DNA from: Pseudomonas cichorii
GTDB lineage: Bacteria; Pseudomonadota; Gammaproteobacteria; Pseudomonadales; Pseudomonadaceae
NCBI RefSeq assembly: GCF_003700275.1
Contig: NZ_RBRE01000069.1
Coordinates: 1-64,000, forward strand
DNA: 64,000 bases
Direction: 5' to 3'
A program made the position numbers and the translations under genes. The notes under the pieces are model-generated. The model worked only from the letters and a program-made list of their open reading frames with translations. It searched no databases and was not told where the DNA came from. Positions 34,171-42,699 of the stretch are shown here, piece by piece (position 1 is the first letter of the stretch; every line of letters starts with the position of its first letter).

Positions 34171-35043
34171 CTACAAACCCTGATTGGAGCGAATCAACTC
34201 ATAGGCCTTGCGGGCCAGCGGGTTCACGGTATTTGGCCGGATCCACAAGTGATAGGTCACGTCCGGCAGGCGTGGCAGGCCATCGTTTTCCCCCAGCACG
34301 CGCATGTCCGGGCCGAGCATTTCCATGCTGCGCGGCGTCACGCCCAGGCCTGCGCGGGTCGCAGCCTTGATGCCGATCAGATTGGACGCCAGATAGGCCT
34401 GCCGCCACGCAATGTTCGCTGCTTCCAGGGCTTGCAGGGCATAGCGCCGATAGATGCTCGGCTCATCCACCAGAATCAGCGGCAAGGGTTCGCCCGGCAC
34501 ATGGATGTATTGCGCCGAGCAGATCCACCAGACTGGCGAGGTGCGCAAGGCAAAGCCTTCGAGGGCCGGATCCTCACGGGTGGAAATCACCATGTCGACC
34601 TTGCCGCGATGCAGGTCTTCCATCAGGAACGGGCTGCGACCCACATCGATTTCAAGGCGCAGGCGCGGTGCCGAGCGAGCGATATGGCTCAGCAGCGGCG
34701 GCAGAATGGTATCGGCGATGTCGTGGGGCGAACCGATGCGCAGTACGCCGCTCAGGCTGCTGTCGCGCAGGGAATTCAGGGCCTCATCATTCAACGACAG
34801 CATCTGCCGTGCATGACGCAATAGCTGTCGGCCCGGATCGGTCAGTTGCTTCTGGCGCCCCTGTTTCTGAAACAGGCTGACACCCACTTGCTGCTCCAGA
34901 CGCTGCATGTGCTGGGTGACCGAGGATTGGGTGCGCGACAACTGCATGCCGGCCTCGGCAAAGCTGTGATGGTCGACCACCGCGACAAAGGTGCGCAGCA
35001 GTTCCAGGTCAAGAGTCGAGGTCGGGCTTGAGGTGTCGGGCAT
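34171..35043 (-). CDS. LysR-family regulator of the sulfur-compound operon
   Basis: A 290-residue LTTR. The N-terminal winged helix reads LDLELLRTFVAVVDHHSFAEAGMQLSRTQSSVTQHMQRLEQQVGVSLFQKQGRQKQLTDPGRQLL. The effector domain starts at GVLRIGSPHDIADTILPPLLSHIA. It is divergent from the nine-gene transport and catabolism operon that begins at 35291, and is the only regulator next to it. The 247-bp intergenic region is AT-rich near 35085-35210 and forms hairpins closer to the operon. Confidence 0.93.
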   Translation of the reverse strand: MPDTSSPTSTLDLELLRTFVAVVDHHSFAEAGMQLSRTQSSVTQHMQRLEQQVGVSLFQKQGRQKQLTDPGRQLLRHARQMLSLNDEALNSLRDSSLSGVLRIGSPHDIADTILPPLLSHIARSAPRLRLEIDVGRSPFLMEDLHRGKVDMVISTREDPALEGFALRTSPVWWICSAQYIHVPGEPLPLILVDEPSIYRRYALQALEAANIAWRQAYLASNLIGIKAATRAGLGVTPRSMEMLGPDMRVLGENDGLPRLPDVTYHLWIRPNTVNPLARKAYELIRSNQGL

Positions 35044-35239
35044 GGTGTCTCGGCCGGATTCATATCAGGAGGTGAGGTAAATACATTACGTAATTTTATG
35101 TTTGGCGTGGTGGTTTTTATCTGGATTCCGATTTGATCCAGTAAATGCGGCACTTACAGCACTTGCCAATATGCAGCTACACAGAAAGTTATAACCATAT
35201 TTGATATTTGCATTTCCGTTCATCGGCAACGAACCCGTA

Positions 35240-35264
35240 GTGTCCCGACATCGGATCGGGGCAC
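35240..35264 (+). promoter_or_regulatory. Hairpin in the leader of the sulfur-compound operon
   Basis: GTGTCCCGA and TCGGGGCAC pair around a seven-base loop CATCGGA, 26 bases upstream of the first gene's start codon. An adjacent weaker hairpin GTTC/GAAC lies at about 35218-35234, and ATCGG/CCGAT segments could form an alternative pairing. I recognise no known riboswitch. Confidence 0.3.
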
Positions 35265-35290
35265 ACCGATCATTAGCCAGGGGAATTTGC

Positions 35291-36133
35291 ATGCCGAACA
35301 AGCGCTCATCCGTTTCACGTTTTCTTCCGGCCATGCTGGGGGCTCTGGCTGGCATGGCGCTCAGCGGTGCAGCACTGGCCGATGCCACGCTGGACAAGAT
35401 CCAGGAGCGTCATCGGCTGGTAGTGGGCGTATTGCTCTCCGGCGGGCCGTTCGGCTCCATCGATCCTGCCACTCAGAAGCCCAAGGGCGTCAATGTCGAT
35501 CTGGCCGAAGACCTCGGGCGGCGTCTCGGGGTCGAGGTGGAGCTGGTATCGGTACTGACGGCCAACCGCGTGCAATTCCTGCAACAGGGCAAGGTCGATC
35601 TGTTGATCGCCAATATGGAGTGGACACCTGAGCGCGGTCAGATTCTCGGTTCGGTGCCGACACCGTTCTATCGTGTCGGCGGCACGGCCGCGGTGCTCAA
35701 GGACAGTCCGATCACCCGCTGGGAAGACCTCAAGGATCAGCCGGTCTGCACTTCCCAGGGCAGCAGTTATATCAAGGCGCTGACCGGGTTCGGCGCTGAA
35801 CTCAAGGCATTCAAGACTTCGGCGGAGTCCTTGCTGGCCTTGCGTGGCAATAACTGCGTGGCAGCAGTACATGACGCCACGCTGATCAATCCGTTGCTGG
35901 CCAGCAACGACGAATGGAAGGGCTATCGCGCCATCACGCCTGAACTCAATCCGGCACCTTCGGTGATCTGGACCCGTTCCGGTGAAACCGACACCCAGAA
36001 GCGTCTGGACAGCATTGTCCAGGACTGGCATCGCAGCGGCTGGCTGATCGAGCTTGAAAAGCGCCACAACATCACGCCTGAATCTGCGGCGCTGGTCGAG
36101 CTGCATGAACAGTTCAAGGCCAAGGGCGCCTGA
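35291..36133 (+). CDS. Amino-acid ABC transporter binding protein, first of a tandem pair
   Basis: A 280-residue periplasmic solute-binding protein (family 3). The signal peptide runs to about residue 34 (FLPAMLGALAGMALSGAALA). The mature part starts DATLDKIQERHRLVVGVLLSGGPFGSIDPATQKPKGVNVDLAEDLGRRLG and contains RVQFLQQGKVDLLIANMEWTPER. Two Cys, in QPVCTSQGS and NNCVAAVH, are also present in the next gene's product and may form a disulfide. The ATG at 35291 follows AGGGGAA. It feeds the permease and ATPase genes of the same operon. Ligand specificity is unknown; the operon points to a sulfur-containing amino acid. Confidence 0.93.
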   Translation: MPNKRSSVSRFLPAMLGALAGMALSGAALADATLDKIQERHRLVVGVLLSGGPFGSIDPATQKPKGVNVDLAEDLGRRLGVEVELVSVLTANRVQFLQQGKVDLLIANMEWTPERGQILGSVPTPFYRVGGTAAVLKDSPITRWEDLKDQPVCTSQGSSYIKALTGFGAELKAFKTSAESLLALRGNNCVAAVHDATLINPLLASNDEWKGYRAITPELNPAPSVIWTRSGETDTQKRLDSIVQDWHRSGWLIELEKRHNITPESAALVELHEQFKAKGA

Positions 36134-36203
36134 TCCCCGCGATACCCGTGCGCTCCGTTTCCCATGCCGACGCGCACAGCGTCGGCCAACAAGGAAGGCT
36201 CCC

Positions 36204-37043
36204 ATGAGCAGTTTTTTTACCGGCAAGACCCTGACGGCCCTCGGCTTGCTGCTGTTTGCCGGCTGGGCCCAGGCCGACGCAACGCTGGACCGGATTGAAC
36301 AACGCCACAAGATCAGCATCGGCGTGATTCTCAGCGGCCCGCCGTTCGGCACCATTGATCCTGCGACCGGCGAGCACCTGGGCTACAACGTCGAGCTGGC
36401 CAAGGAAATCGCCAAACGCTTGAATGTCGAACTGGAAACCGTTTCGGTGCTGGCTCCCAATCGTGTGCAGTTTCTGCAGCAGGGCAAGGTCGATCTGTTG
36501 ATCGCCAACATGCAACTCACCGAAGAGCGGGCGCAGATCCTCGATTACGTGCCCACGCCTTACGAAGAAGTGGGCGGCGCGGCGCTGATCCGCAAGGGCG
36601 CAGGCATCAGTAAATGGGAAGACCTCAAGGGCAAGCCGGTGTGCGTGTCCCAGGGCAGTAACTTCATCAAGCCATTGCAGGAAGCCTACGGCGCGCAGAT
36701 CAAGGCGTTCCGCAGTCAGTCCGAATCGCTGCTGTCGTTGCGCGGCAATGGTTGTGTGGCGGCGGTGCATGTGAGTCCGACCATGCATGCTTTGTTGGCT
36801 GAAGCGGAGTGGTCGGGTTTCGAGACGCCATTGTCGACAGACCTGATCCCGTCCAAATCGGTGATCTGGTTGCGCAAGGGCGAGCAGGATACCCAGGCCC
36901 GTCTGGATGCCATTGTTCGTGACTGGCATCGCAGCGGCTGGCTGATCGAACTGGGCAAGCGCACCGGCATGGCACCGTCCCAGGCTCTGCATGACTTGCA
37001 TGAGCAGTATCGCAACGCCGCGCCGCTGGCTGTCACGCCATGA
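36204..37043 (+). CDS. Amino-acid ABC transporter binding protein, second of a tandem pair
   Basis: A 279-residue paralogue of the preceding gene. A signal peptide ending ...LFAGWAQA is followed by DATLDRIEQRHKISIGVILSGPPFGTIDPATGEHLGYNVELAKEIAKRL, RVQFLQQGKVDLLIANMQLTEERAQIL and the shared DWHRSGWLIEL near the C-terminus. By eye more than half the mature residues are the same as in the upstream protein. The two shared Cys are kept. It lies 70 bases downstream and overlaps the FAD-dehydrogenase gene by four bases. Two binding proteins for one permease pair suggest two ligands or ligand forms, for example thiol and disulfide; this is inference. Confidence 0.93.
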   Translation: MSSFFTGKTLTALGLLLFAGWAQADATLDRIEQRHKISIGVILSGPPFGTIDPATGEHLGYNVELAKEIAKRLNVELETVSVLAPNRVQFLQQGKVDLLIANMQLTEERAQILDYVPTPYEEVGGAALIRKGAGISKWEDLKGKPVCVSQGSNFIKPLQEAYGAQIKAFRSQSESLLSLRGNGCVAAVHVSPTMHALLAEAEWSGFETPLSTDLIPSKSVIWLRKGEQDTQARLDAIVRDWHRSGWLIELGKRTGMAPSQALHDLHEQYRNAAPLAVTP

Positions 37044-38461
37044 CTGAAAGGTTATTCCAGGGATTGCAGCAACTGCTGGGCGCCGGGCATGTGCAGACCG
37101 GCGAGCAGGCCGCCGAACGCCTGACCGACAGGCAGCGTCGCTATGTCGGCCAGGTGGTTGCAGTGGTGCATCCGGCCGACACCGAACAGGTCGCTGCCGT
37201 GGTGCGCCTGTGCGCTGCCCATGATGCACCGGTGGTGGTGCAGGGCGGCAATACCGGCCTGATGGGGGCCGCGACACCTGATGTCAGTGGCACGGCAGTG
37301 CTGTTGTTGCTGGACCGTATGAATCGTGTGCGTGAGATCGATACCGACAACGATACCCTGACCGTCGAGGCCGGCTGCATCCTGCAAAACCTGCAGGACG
37401 TGGCCCGTCAGGCAAATCGGCTGTTTCCGTTGAGTCTGGGTGCGCAGGGCAGTTGCACCATCGGCGGCAATCTGGGCACCAACGCGGGTGGCAATGCAGT
37501 GCTGCGCTACGGTAATACCCGCGAGCTGACGCTGGGGCTCGAAGTGGTGACCGCCCAGGGTGAAATCTGGAACGGGCTGCGAGGATTGCGCAAGGACAAT
37601 ACCGGTTATGACCTGCGCGACCTGTTCATCGGCAGCGAGGGCACGCTGGGTATCATCACTGCTGCGACCCTGAAACTGTTTCCGCTGCCCAAGGCACAGC
37701 TCACGGCGTTTCTGGCATTCGAGTCGCTGCAGCACGCGGTCGATTTCCTGTCCCATGCCCGCGCCGGGTTTGGCGCAAGCCTGACGGCCTTCGAGTTGCT
37801 TTCGGCCGAATGCCTGGCCTTGTTGCGCGAGCAGTTTGCGCAAGGGCCACAACCGTTCGCGCATGCGGCCCATCCCTGGTTTGCCTTGCTGGAGCTGTCT
37901 GACAACCACAGTGAAAGCCATGCCCGTCAGGCTTTTGAAGATGTATTGAGCGATGCCTTTGAAATCGATTTGCTGGCCGATGCCCTGATTGCCGAGAGCC
38001 TGGCCCAGAGCCAGGCGCTGTGGCAGTTGCGCGAGAACATGAGCGAGGCGCAGCAGCGTGCCGGGCGCAACATGAAACACGATATCTCGGTACCGATTTC
38101 CCGAGTCGTGGAATTCGTCACCCATACCGATGCCTTGCTGCAACAGCACTTTCCCGGCGTGCGCAATTTCACCTTCGGCCATCTGGGCGACGGCAACCTG
38201 CACTACAACGTCGCGCACCCGCCGGGCTCCACGGTCGAGGCGCACATGGCCCGTTACGCCGAGCTGAGCGAGCGGGTCCACGACAGCGTTCAGGCCCATG
38301 GCGGATCGATCAGTGCCGAACACGGCATCGGCCAGCGCAAGCTGGAGATTCTGGCCCGTTATAAAAGCCCGCTGGAACTGGACCTGATGCGCCGCATCAA
38401 GCAGGCACTCGACCCGCACAATCTGCTCAATCCGGGCAAGGTACTGGAGGTCCGCACATGA
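37040..38461 (+). CDS. FAD-binding D-2-hydroxyacid dehydrogenase (GlcD/DLD-like)
   Basis: A 473-residue flavoprotein of the vanillyl-alcohol-oxidase fold. The FAD-binding PP-loop APVVVQGGNTGLMGAATPD lies at about 62-80, with LGAQGSCTIGGNLGTNAGGNAVLRYGNTRE at about 133-163. The C-terminal domain ends with FTFGHLGDGNLHYNVAHPPG and GGSISAEHGIGQRK, the metal and substrate region of D-lactate/D-2-hydroxyglutarate dehydrogenases. It oxidises a D-2-hydroxy acid to a 2-oxo acid. Its place between transporter and aminotransferase genes suggests the hydroxy acid derives from the imported compound. It overlaps both neighbours by four bases. Confidence 0.92.
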   Translation: MTERLFQGLQQLLGAGHVQTGEQAAERLTDRQRRYVGQVVAVVHPADTEQVAAVVRLCAAHDAPVVVQGGNTGLMGAATPDVSGTAVLLLLDRMNRVREIDTDNDTLTVEAGCILQNLQDVARQANRLFPLSLGAQGSCTIGGNLGTNAGGNAVLRYGNTRELTLGLEVVTAQGEIWNGLRGLRKDNTGYDLRDLFIGSEGTLGIITAATLKLFPLPKAQLTAFLAFESLQHAVDFLSHARAGFGASLTAFELLSAECLALLREQFAQGPQPFAHAAHPWFALLELSDNHSESHARQAFEDVLSDAFEIDLLADALIAESLAQSQALWQLRENMSEAQQRAGRNMKHDISVPISRVVEFVTHTDALLQQHFPGVRNFTFGHLGDGNLHYNVAHPPGSTVEAHMARYAELSERVHDSVQAHGGSISAEHGIGQRKLEILARYKSPLELDLMRRIKQALDPHNLLNPGKVLEVRT

Positions 38462-39675
38462 GCATCGTCCTGTCCAGGCGCGTACAGCGCGTCTCTTTAT
38501 CGGCCAATGCGGCTGCAAAATCCCGTGCCAGCGCCTTGCGCGATGCCGGGCTGGATATTCTCGACCTGACCACCGGCGAGCCGGATTTCGATACCCCGGA
38601 ACACATCAGGCAGGCGGCCTGCAGCGCAATTGCCGCTGGCGCTACCAAATACACGCCGACGCCCGGCGTGCGGGCCTTGCGCGAGGCCGTGCAAGGCAAG
38701 CTGCAGCGCGAAAACCGGTTGGACTATGACTTGGCATCCATCGTGATTGCCAACGGCGCCAAGCAGGTCATCTTCAATGCGTTCGCTGCGACCCTGAATG
38801 ATGGCGACCAGGTACTGGTGCCGGTGCCGTACTGGCCATCGTTTCCCGACAGCGTGCGTTTCAATGGTGGCGAGCCGGTGTTTATCGAGTGTGGCCTGGA
38901 GCAGGGCTGCAAGCTGACGCCGGAGCAACTGGAGCAGCATATCGGCGAGCGCACGCGCTGGCTGATACTCAACGGGCCAGGCAACCCCAGCGGCGCGGTG
39001 TATAGCGCGCAGGAGCTGTTGGCGTTGGCGCAGGTCCTGCGGCGCCATCCGCAGGTGCTGGTGCTGCTGGACGAGCTGTATGAGCACATTCGCTTCGACG
39101 GCCATCCGGCACAGAGCCTGCTCAATGTCGCACCGGATCTGCAAGCGCGCTGCCTGCTGGTGGGCGGCGTGTCCAAGACCTATGCCATGACCGGCTGGCG
39201 GGTCGGTTTTGGCGCCGGGCCGCAGGAACTGGCCACGGCGATGACGGTGGTGCAATCGCAATCGACTTCCGGTGCCTCATCAGTTGGGCAGGCCGCAGCA
39301 CTGGCCGCGTTCGAGGGCGGCCTGGAGTTTCTGCCGCAACAGCTGGCGGCTTATCGGCAGCGCCGCGATCTGCTGCTCGAAACCCTGAGTGCGGTGGACG
39401 GCCTTGAAGTGCTGGTGCCGCAAGGCGGTTTCTTTGTCTTTGTACGTTGCGCCGGGTTGCTGGGACGCTATCGCCCGGACGGCCAGCGCCTGGAAAACGA
39501 TGCCGATGTGGTCGCCTGGCTGCTGGAGTCCGGTGTGGCTGGGGTTGCGGGCAGTGCCTACGGTTTGTCGCCGTGGTTTCGCCTGTCGATTGCCACGGCA
39601 ACTGAAACGGTGAATGAAGCCGGACGGCGGATTGCCCTGGCCTGTACGCAGTTGCGTGCGGGAGTTGGGGCATGA
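38458..39675 (+). CDS. Class I/II PLP-dependent aminotransferase
   Basis: A 405-residue fold-type I aminotransferase, AspC/AatA-like. Visible motifs are LDLTTGEPDFDTPEHIRQAA at about 34-53, ATKYTPTPGVRALREA, VPYWPSFPDSVRF, LNGPGNPSGAVYS with the PLP-contacting Asn, and GGVSKTYAMTGWRVGFG with the Schiff-base lysine at about 240. The partner reaction with the upstream 2-hydroxyacid dehydrogenase would convert a 2-oxo acid to an amino acid or the reverse. The substrate is unknown. It overlaps the dehydrogenase gene and the permease gene by four bases each. Confidence 0.93.
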   Translation: MSIVLSRRVQRVSLSANAAAKSRASALRDAGLDILDLTTGEPDFDTPEHIRQAACSAIAAGATKYTPTPGVRALREAVQGKLQRENRLDYDLASIVIANGAKQVIFNAFAATLNDGDQVLVPVPYWPSFPDSVRFNGGEPVFIECGLEQGCKLTPEQLEQHIGERTRWLILNGPGNPSGAVYSAQELLALAQVLRRHPQVLVLLDELYEHIRFDGHPAQSLLNVAPDLQARCLLVGGVSKTYAMTGWRVGFGAGPQELATAMTVVQSQSTSGASSVGQAAALAAFEGGLEFLPQQLAAYRQRRDLLLETLSAVDGLEVLVPQGGFFVFVRCAGLLGRYRPDGQRLENDADVVAWLLESGVAGVAGSAYGLSPWFRLSIATATETVNEAGRRIALACTQLRAGVGA

Positions 39676-40406
39676 GCCACTGGCTGGAACTGTTCGTGCA
39701 ATGGACGGCTGGCTTTGGCCTGAACTACGCCTTTCTGCTCGATGCCTATCAACGCGGTTCGATGCTCGACGGAGCGCTGACCACCTTGCTGCTGTGCCTG
39801 TTGACGATCATTGGCAGCTTGCTGGTGGGGGTCGCCCTGGCGGCCATGCTCACCTCGGGCAAGGCCTGGCTGAGTTCGCCTGCCCGAGTGTTCATCGAGG
39901 TCACGCGCAATACGCCGACGCTGGTGCAGTTGTACTGCGCGTTTCTGGTGCTGAACATGCTGTTGACCCAGGCCATCGGTGCGGCCAACCCGCTGACGCC
40001 TTTTGCCTGGGTGGTGATCGTGATTTCCCTGCACAAGGGCGCGTTTCATGCCGAGGCCTTGCGGGCCGGGATCGAAGCGGTGCCTGCCGTGACTCTGGAA
40101 GCCGCCAGTTCACTGGCCTTCAACAGTCGGCAGTTGCTGTGGAACGTGCAGTTGCCGCTGGCCCTGCGGTTTGCCTTGCCGTCGCTGATCAACAACCTGA
40201 TCGATCTGGTGAAAATGACCGCCGTGGCTTCGGCCATCGCCGTGGGAGATATCACCTATGCGGCGATCATGATCTGGACCCAGAGCGACAACGTGCTGGA
40301 ACTGATGATCCTGATTCTGAGCTTCTTCGGCTTGCTCAGCTTTGTCGTCAACTGTGCAGGGCGTGCGCTGGAAGCACGCCTGAGGATGCCCGGCTATGGC
40401 CATTGA
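39672..40406 (+). CDS. Amino-acid ABC transporter permease (first)
   Basis: A 244-residue HisM/GlnP-type permease with about five hydrophobic segments. The EAA coupling loop reads FHAEALRAGIEAVPAVTLEAASSLAF, typical of polar amino acid importers. LLGVALAAML-type helices and VEVTRNTPTLVQLY-like IEVTRNTPTLVQLY are hallmarks. It probably forms a heterodimer with the next permease. It overlaps the aminotransferase gene by four bases and the second permease gene by eleven. Confidence 0.94.
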   Translation: MSHWLELFVQWTAGFGLNYAFLLDAYQRGSMLDGALTTLLLCLLTIIGSLLVGVALAAMLTSGKAWLSSPARVFIEVTRNTPTLVQLYCAFLVLNMLLTQAIGAANPLTPFAWVVIVISLHKGAFHAEALRAGIEAVPAVTLEAASSLAFNSRQLLWNVQLPLALRFALPSLINNLIDLVKMTAVASAIAVGDITYAAIMIWTQSDNVLELMILILSFFGLLSFVVNCAGRALEARLRMPGYGH

Positions 40407-41184
40407 TTCATCGGTTGCCGCGCCCGTCGCGTGGCCGCGCCGCCATGCGCTGGCCTTGATTCTGCTGGTCCTGGCGGTTGCCTGGCTGATTTTCGGTGCG
40501 CCGCACAGCCCGGTATTCCTGGCCTTGATGCAGTGGTCGCCGGCATTGGCCATGGGGTTTGGCCAGAACATCCTGATCAGTCTGGTGGCCATCGGTCTGG
40601 GCACGCTCTTCGGGCTGCTGGTCGGTGCGCTGGGCCTGTCGCCTTTCCGGCTGCTGCGCCTGCCGGCGCGGATCTGGGTGCAGGTCTTTCGCAATGCGCC
40701 CTGGCTGGTGCTGATATATTTCACGACCTATGTGTTTCCGTTCGAGGTCAGGATCGGCAGCTCATATATCTCGTTCCCCGACTGGGTGAAAGTCACTATC
40801 GGCCTGGCCTTGCCGGCCAGTGCCAATGTCGCGGAAATCTTCCGGGGCGCGGTGGCCTCGATCCCCAGCACCCAGTGGGAAGCTGCACGTTCGCTGGCCT
40901 TCACCCGCAGGCAGATATTCAGCTCGATCATCCTGCCGCAATGCTTCAAGCGCATGTTGCCGCCGTGGATGAACCTGTATGCAGTGATCACCATGGGCAC
41001 GGCACTGGCTTCGCTGGTGGGTGTGCATGACGTGATCGACACCGCACAGATCGCCAGCAACACCGTCAACCAGACCGGCTTCACGGTGATCATCTATTGC
41101 AGCCTGCTGGTGCTGTTCTTTGCCTACTGCTACCCGATTTCCCGTCTGACCCAACGCCTGGAGCGACGTTATGCCTTCTATTGA
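40396..41184 (+). CDS. Amino-acid ABC transporter permease (second)
   Basis: A 262-residue polar-amino-acid permease. It opens with a short cytoplasmic tail and a helix (ALALILLVLAVAWLIFG). The typical VQVFRNAPWLVLIYF motif follows, then the EAA loop (NVAEIFRGAVASIPSTQWEAARSLAFTRRQIFSSIILPQCFKRMLPPWMN). It is the partner of the upstream permease. Overlap with both neighbours indicates one transcript and stoichiometric synthesis. Confidence 0.95.
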   Translation: MAIDSSVAAPVAWPRRHALALILLVLAVAWLIFGAPHSPVFLALMQWSPALAMGFGQNILISLVAIGLGTLFGLLVGALGLSPFRLLRLPARIWVQVFRNAPWLVLIYFTTYVFPFEVRIGSSYISFPDWVKVTIGLALPASANVAEIFRGAVASIPSTQWEAARSLAFTRRQIFSSIILPQCFKRMLPPWMNLYAVITMGTALASLVGVHDVIDTAQIASNTVNQTGFTVIIYCSLLVLFFAYCYPISRLTQRLERRYAFY

Positions 41185-42007
41185 TTCTGGCGCTGAACCC
41201 TTGGTGAGCCTGCGCGACCTGCACTTGTCGTTCGGCAGCAACCTGGTGCTCAAGGGCATCGACCTGGATGTGCAGCGCGGCCAGGCAGTGTCGATCATCG
41301 GCCCGTCCGGCTCGGGCAAGTCGACCATCCTGCGCTGCATCACCGGCCTGTTGCAGACCCAGCGCGGCAGCATCCGCGTGGGTAACACCGATGTGCATGC
41401 GCTGACCCACGAGGCGCAGCGTATCGAGCTGCGCAAGCGCGTGGGCTTCGTGTTCCAGCAGTACAACCTGTTTCCGCATCTGTCGGTGCTGGAGAACCTG
41501 GTGATTGCGCCGCGCAAGGTACTGGGGATCGAACGTGCCGAAGCCGAGAAGCAGGCGCGTGCCTTGCTGGCCAAGGTACGCATGGAGCACAAGGCCGATG
41601 CCTATCCGGGCCAATTATCCGGTGGTCAACAGCAGCGGGTGGCGATTGCCCGGGCCCTGGCGATGCGTCCGGAGCTGATCCTGTTCGATGAAGTGACCTC
41701 GGCGCTCGACCCGGAAACCGTCGGGGAAGTGCTGACCGTGATCCGCGAACTGACCGAAGAAGGCATGACCTGTGTGCTGGTGACCCATGAAATGCGCTTC
41801 GCCGAAGAAATCAGCGACGTGGTGTATTTCACCGAGAACGGCCTGATCGTCGAACACGGCAGCGCCGGGCAGATATTCCAGCACCCGCACAGCGAGCGCA
41901 CCCGCGAGTTTCTGCGCCATGCCCTTGGCGATGCCGGGCGTCGTCCGCCAGTTCCTGTCGATCCGTTCGCGCTGGGCAAGATCAGCCGCTACAGCCTGTC
42001 TGTCTGA
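41171..42007 (+). CDS. Amino-acid ABC transporter ATPase
   Basis: A 278-residue ABC ATPase of the GlnQ/HisP type. Walker A is GPSGSGKST (about 46-54). The Q-loop sits in VFQQYNLFPHLSVLENL, the signature is LSGGQQQRVAIARALA, Walker B is LILFDEVTSALDPE, and the H-loop His is in VLVTHEM. All motifs are intact. It energises the two upstream permeases. It overlaps the permease gene by 14 bases; the cupin gene follows after 44 bases. Confidence 0.96.
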   Translation: MPSIDSGAEPLVSLRDLHLSFGSNLVLKGIDLDVQRGQAVSIIGPSGSGKSTILRCITGLLQTQRGSIRVGNTDVHALTHEAQRIELRKRVGFVFQQYNLFPHLSVLENLVIAPRKVLGIERAEAEKQARALLAKVRMEHKADAYPGQLSGGQQQRVAIARALAMRPELILFDEVTSALDPETVGEVLTVIRELTEEGMTCVLVTHEMRFAEEISDVVYFTENGLIVEHGSAGQIFQHPHSERTREFLRHALGDAGRRPPVPVDPFALGKISRYSLSV

Positions 42008-42051
42008 GCAAAACCACCATAAAAACCTTGAATAGCCCGGGAGCCACCTGA

Positions 42052-42645
42052 ATGAGTAACGCAAACCGAACCCAAGTGATCGAAGACTTTCTGCAACAGA
42101 TCCGTGAGATCAATCAGCGCGGCGTAGACCGCGAAGCCCTGAAGGAAATCATCGTCCAGCTGGAAGGCCTCGCCGCTCGCCATGACCTGTTCAACTTCGC
42201 TGCGTTTCCTGCGCCGATCCCGGGGCAGGGCGATACCGCTTTTCGCTATCGCCTGAACGATGATGGCGAAACCCCGACCCTGTACATGAACTCGCTGCTG
42301 CCGGGTAAAAGCACCTTGCCGCACAACCACGAAACCTGGGCGGTGATCGTTGCCGTGCAGGGGCAGGAAATCAATTACGTCTGGGCGCGTACCGACGATG
42401 GCAGCGACCCGGCGTTCGCCCGCCTGGAGCTGGATAAGGAAGTCATCGTCCAGCCCGGTACGCCGATCGGGTTCCTGGGCGATGACCTGCACGGCATCAA
42501 GGTCGTCGGCGAACAGCCGACCTTGCACTTCCATCTGTATGGCCGGCCGCTGGAGTCGCTCAACGGGCGGTTTGGCGTCAACGAAGAAGGCCGGGTCTTG
42601 AACTACAACGCCTCACAGATGGCGCCGTCGATCAAGGCGTATTGA
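42052..42645 (+). CDS. Cysteine-dioxygenase-like cupin (thiol dioxygenase)
   Basis: A 197-residue protein of the cysteine-dioxygenase type I family. The 3-His iron site is visible as LPHNHETW (His 91 and 93) and DDLHGIKV (His 147), with LHFHLYG matching the I-H-V-Y-G strand of bacterial 3-mercaptopropionate and cysteine dioxygenases. Such enzymes add O2 to a thiol to give a sulfinate. The exact thiol is unknown. Its position between a transporter and a rhodanese-lyase fusion is the main evidence that the operon handles sulfur compounds. Bacterial thiol dioxygenases are usually of similar length. Confidence 0.85.
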   Translation: MSNANRTQVIEDFLQQIREINQRGVDREALKEIIVQLEGLAARHDLFNFAAFPAPIPGQGDTAFRYRLNDDGETPTLYMNSLLPGKSTLPHNHETWAVIVAVQGQEINYVWARTDDGSDPAFARLELDKEVIVQPGTPIGFLGDDLHGIKVVGEQPTLHFHLYGRPLESLNGRFGVNEEGRVLNYNASQMAPSIKAY

Positions 42646-42699
42646 GATTCCCCGACAAGCCAGCCGTTATCGGCTCGCTGCCTGTTTTCCTTTTACTTC

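Noticed and set aside
37052..38518. 488-residue open frame on the minus strand
   Set aside because: Antisense to the FAD-dehydrogenase gene, Gln/His-rich, no recognisable domain or ribosome site.
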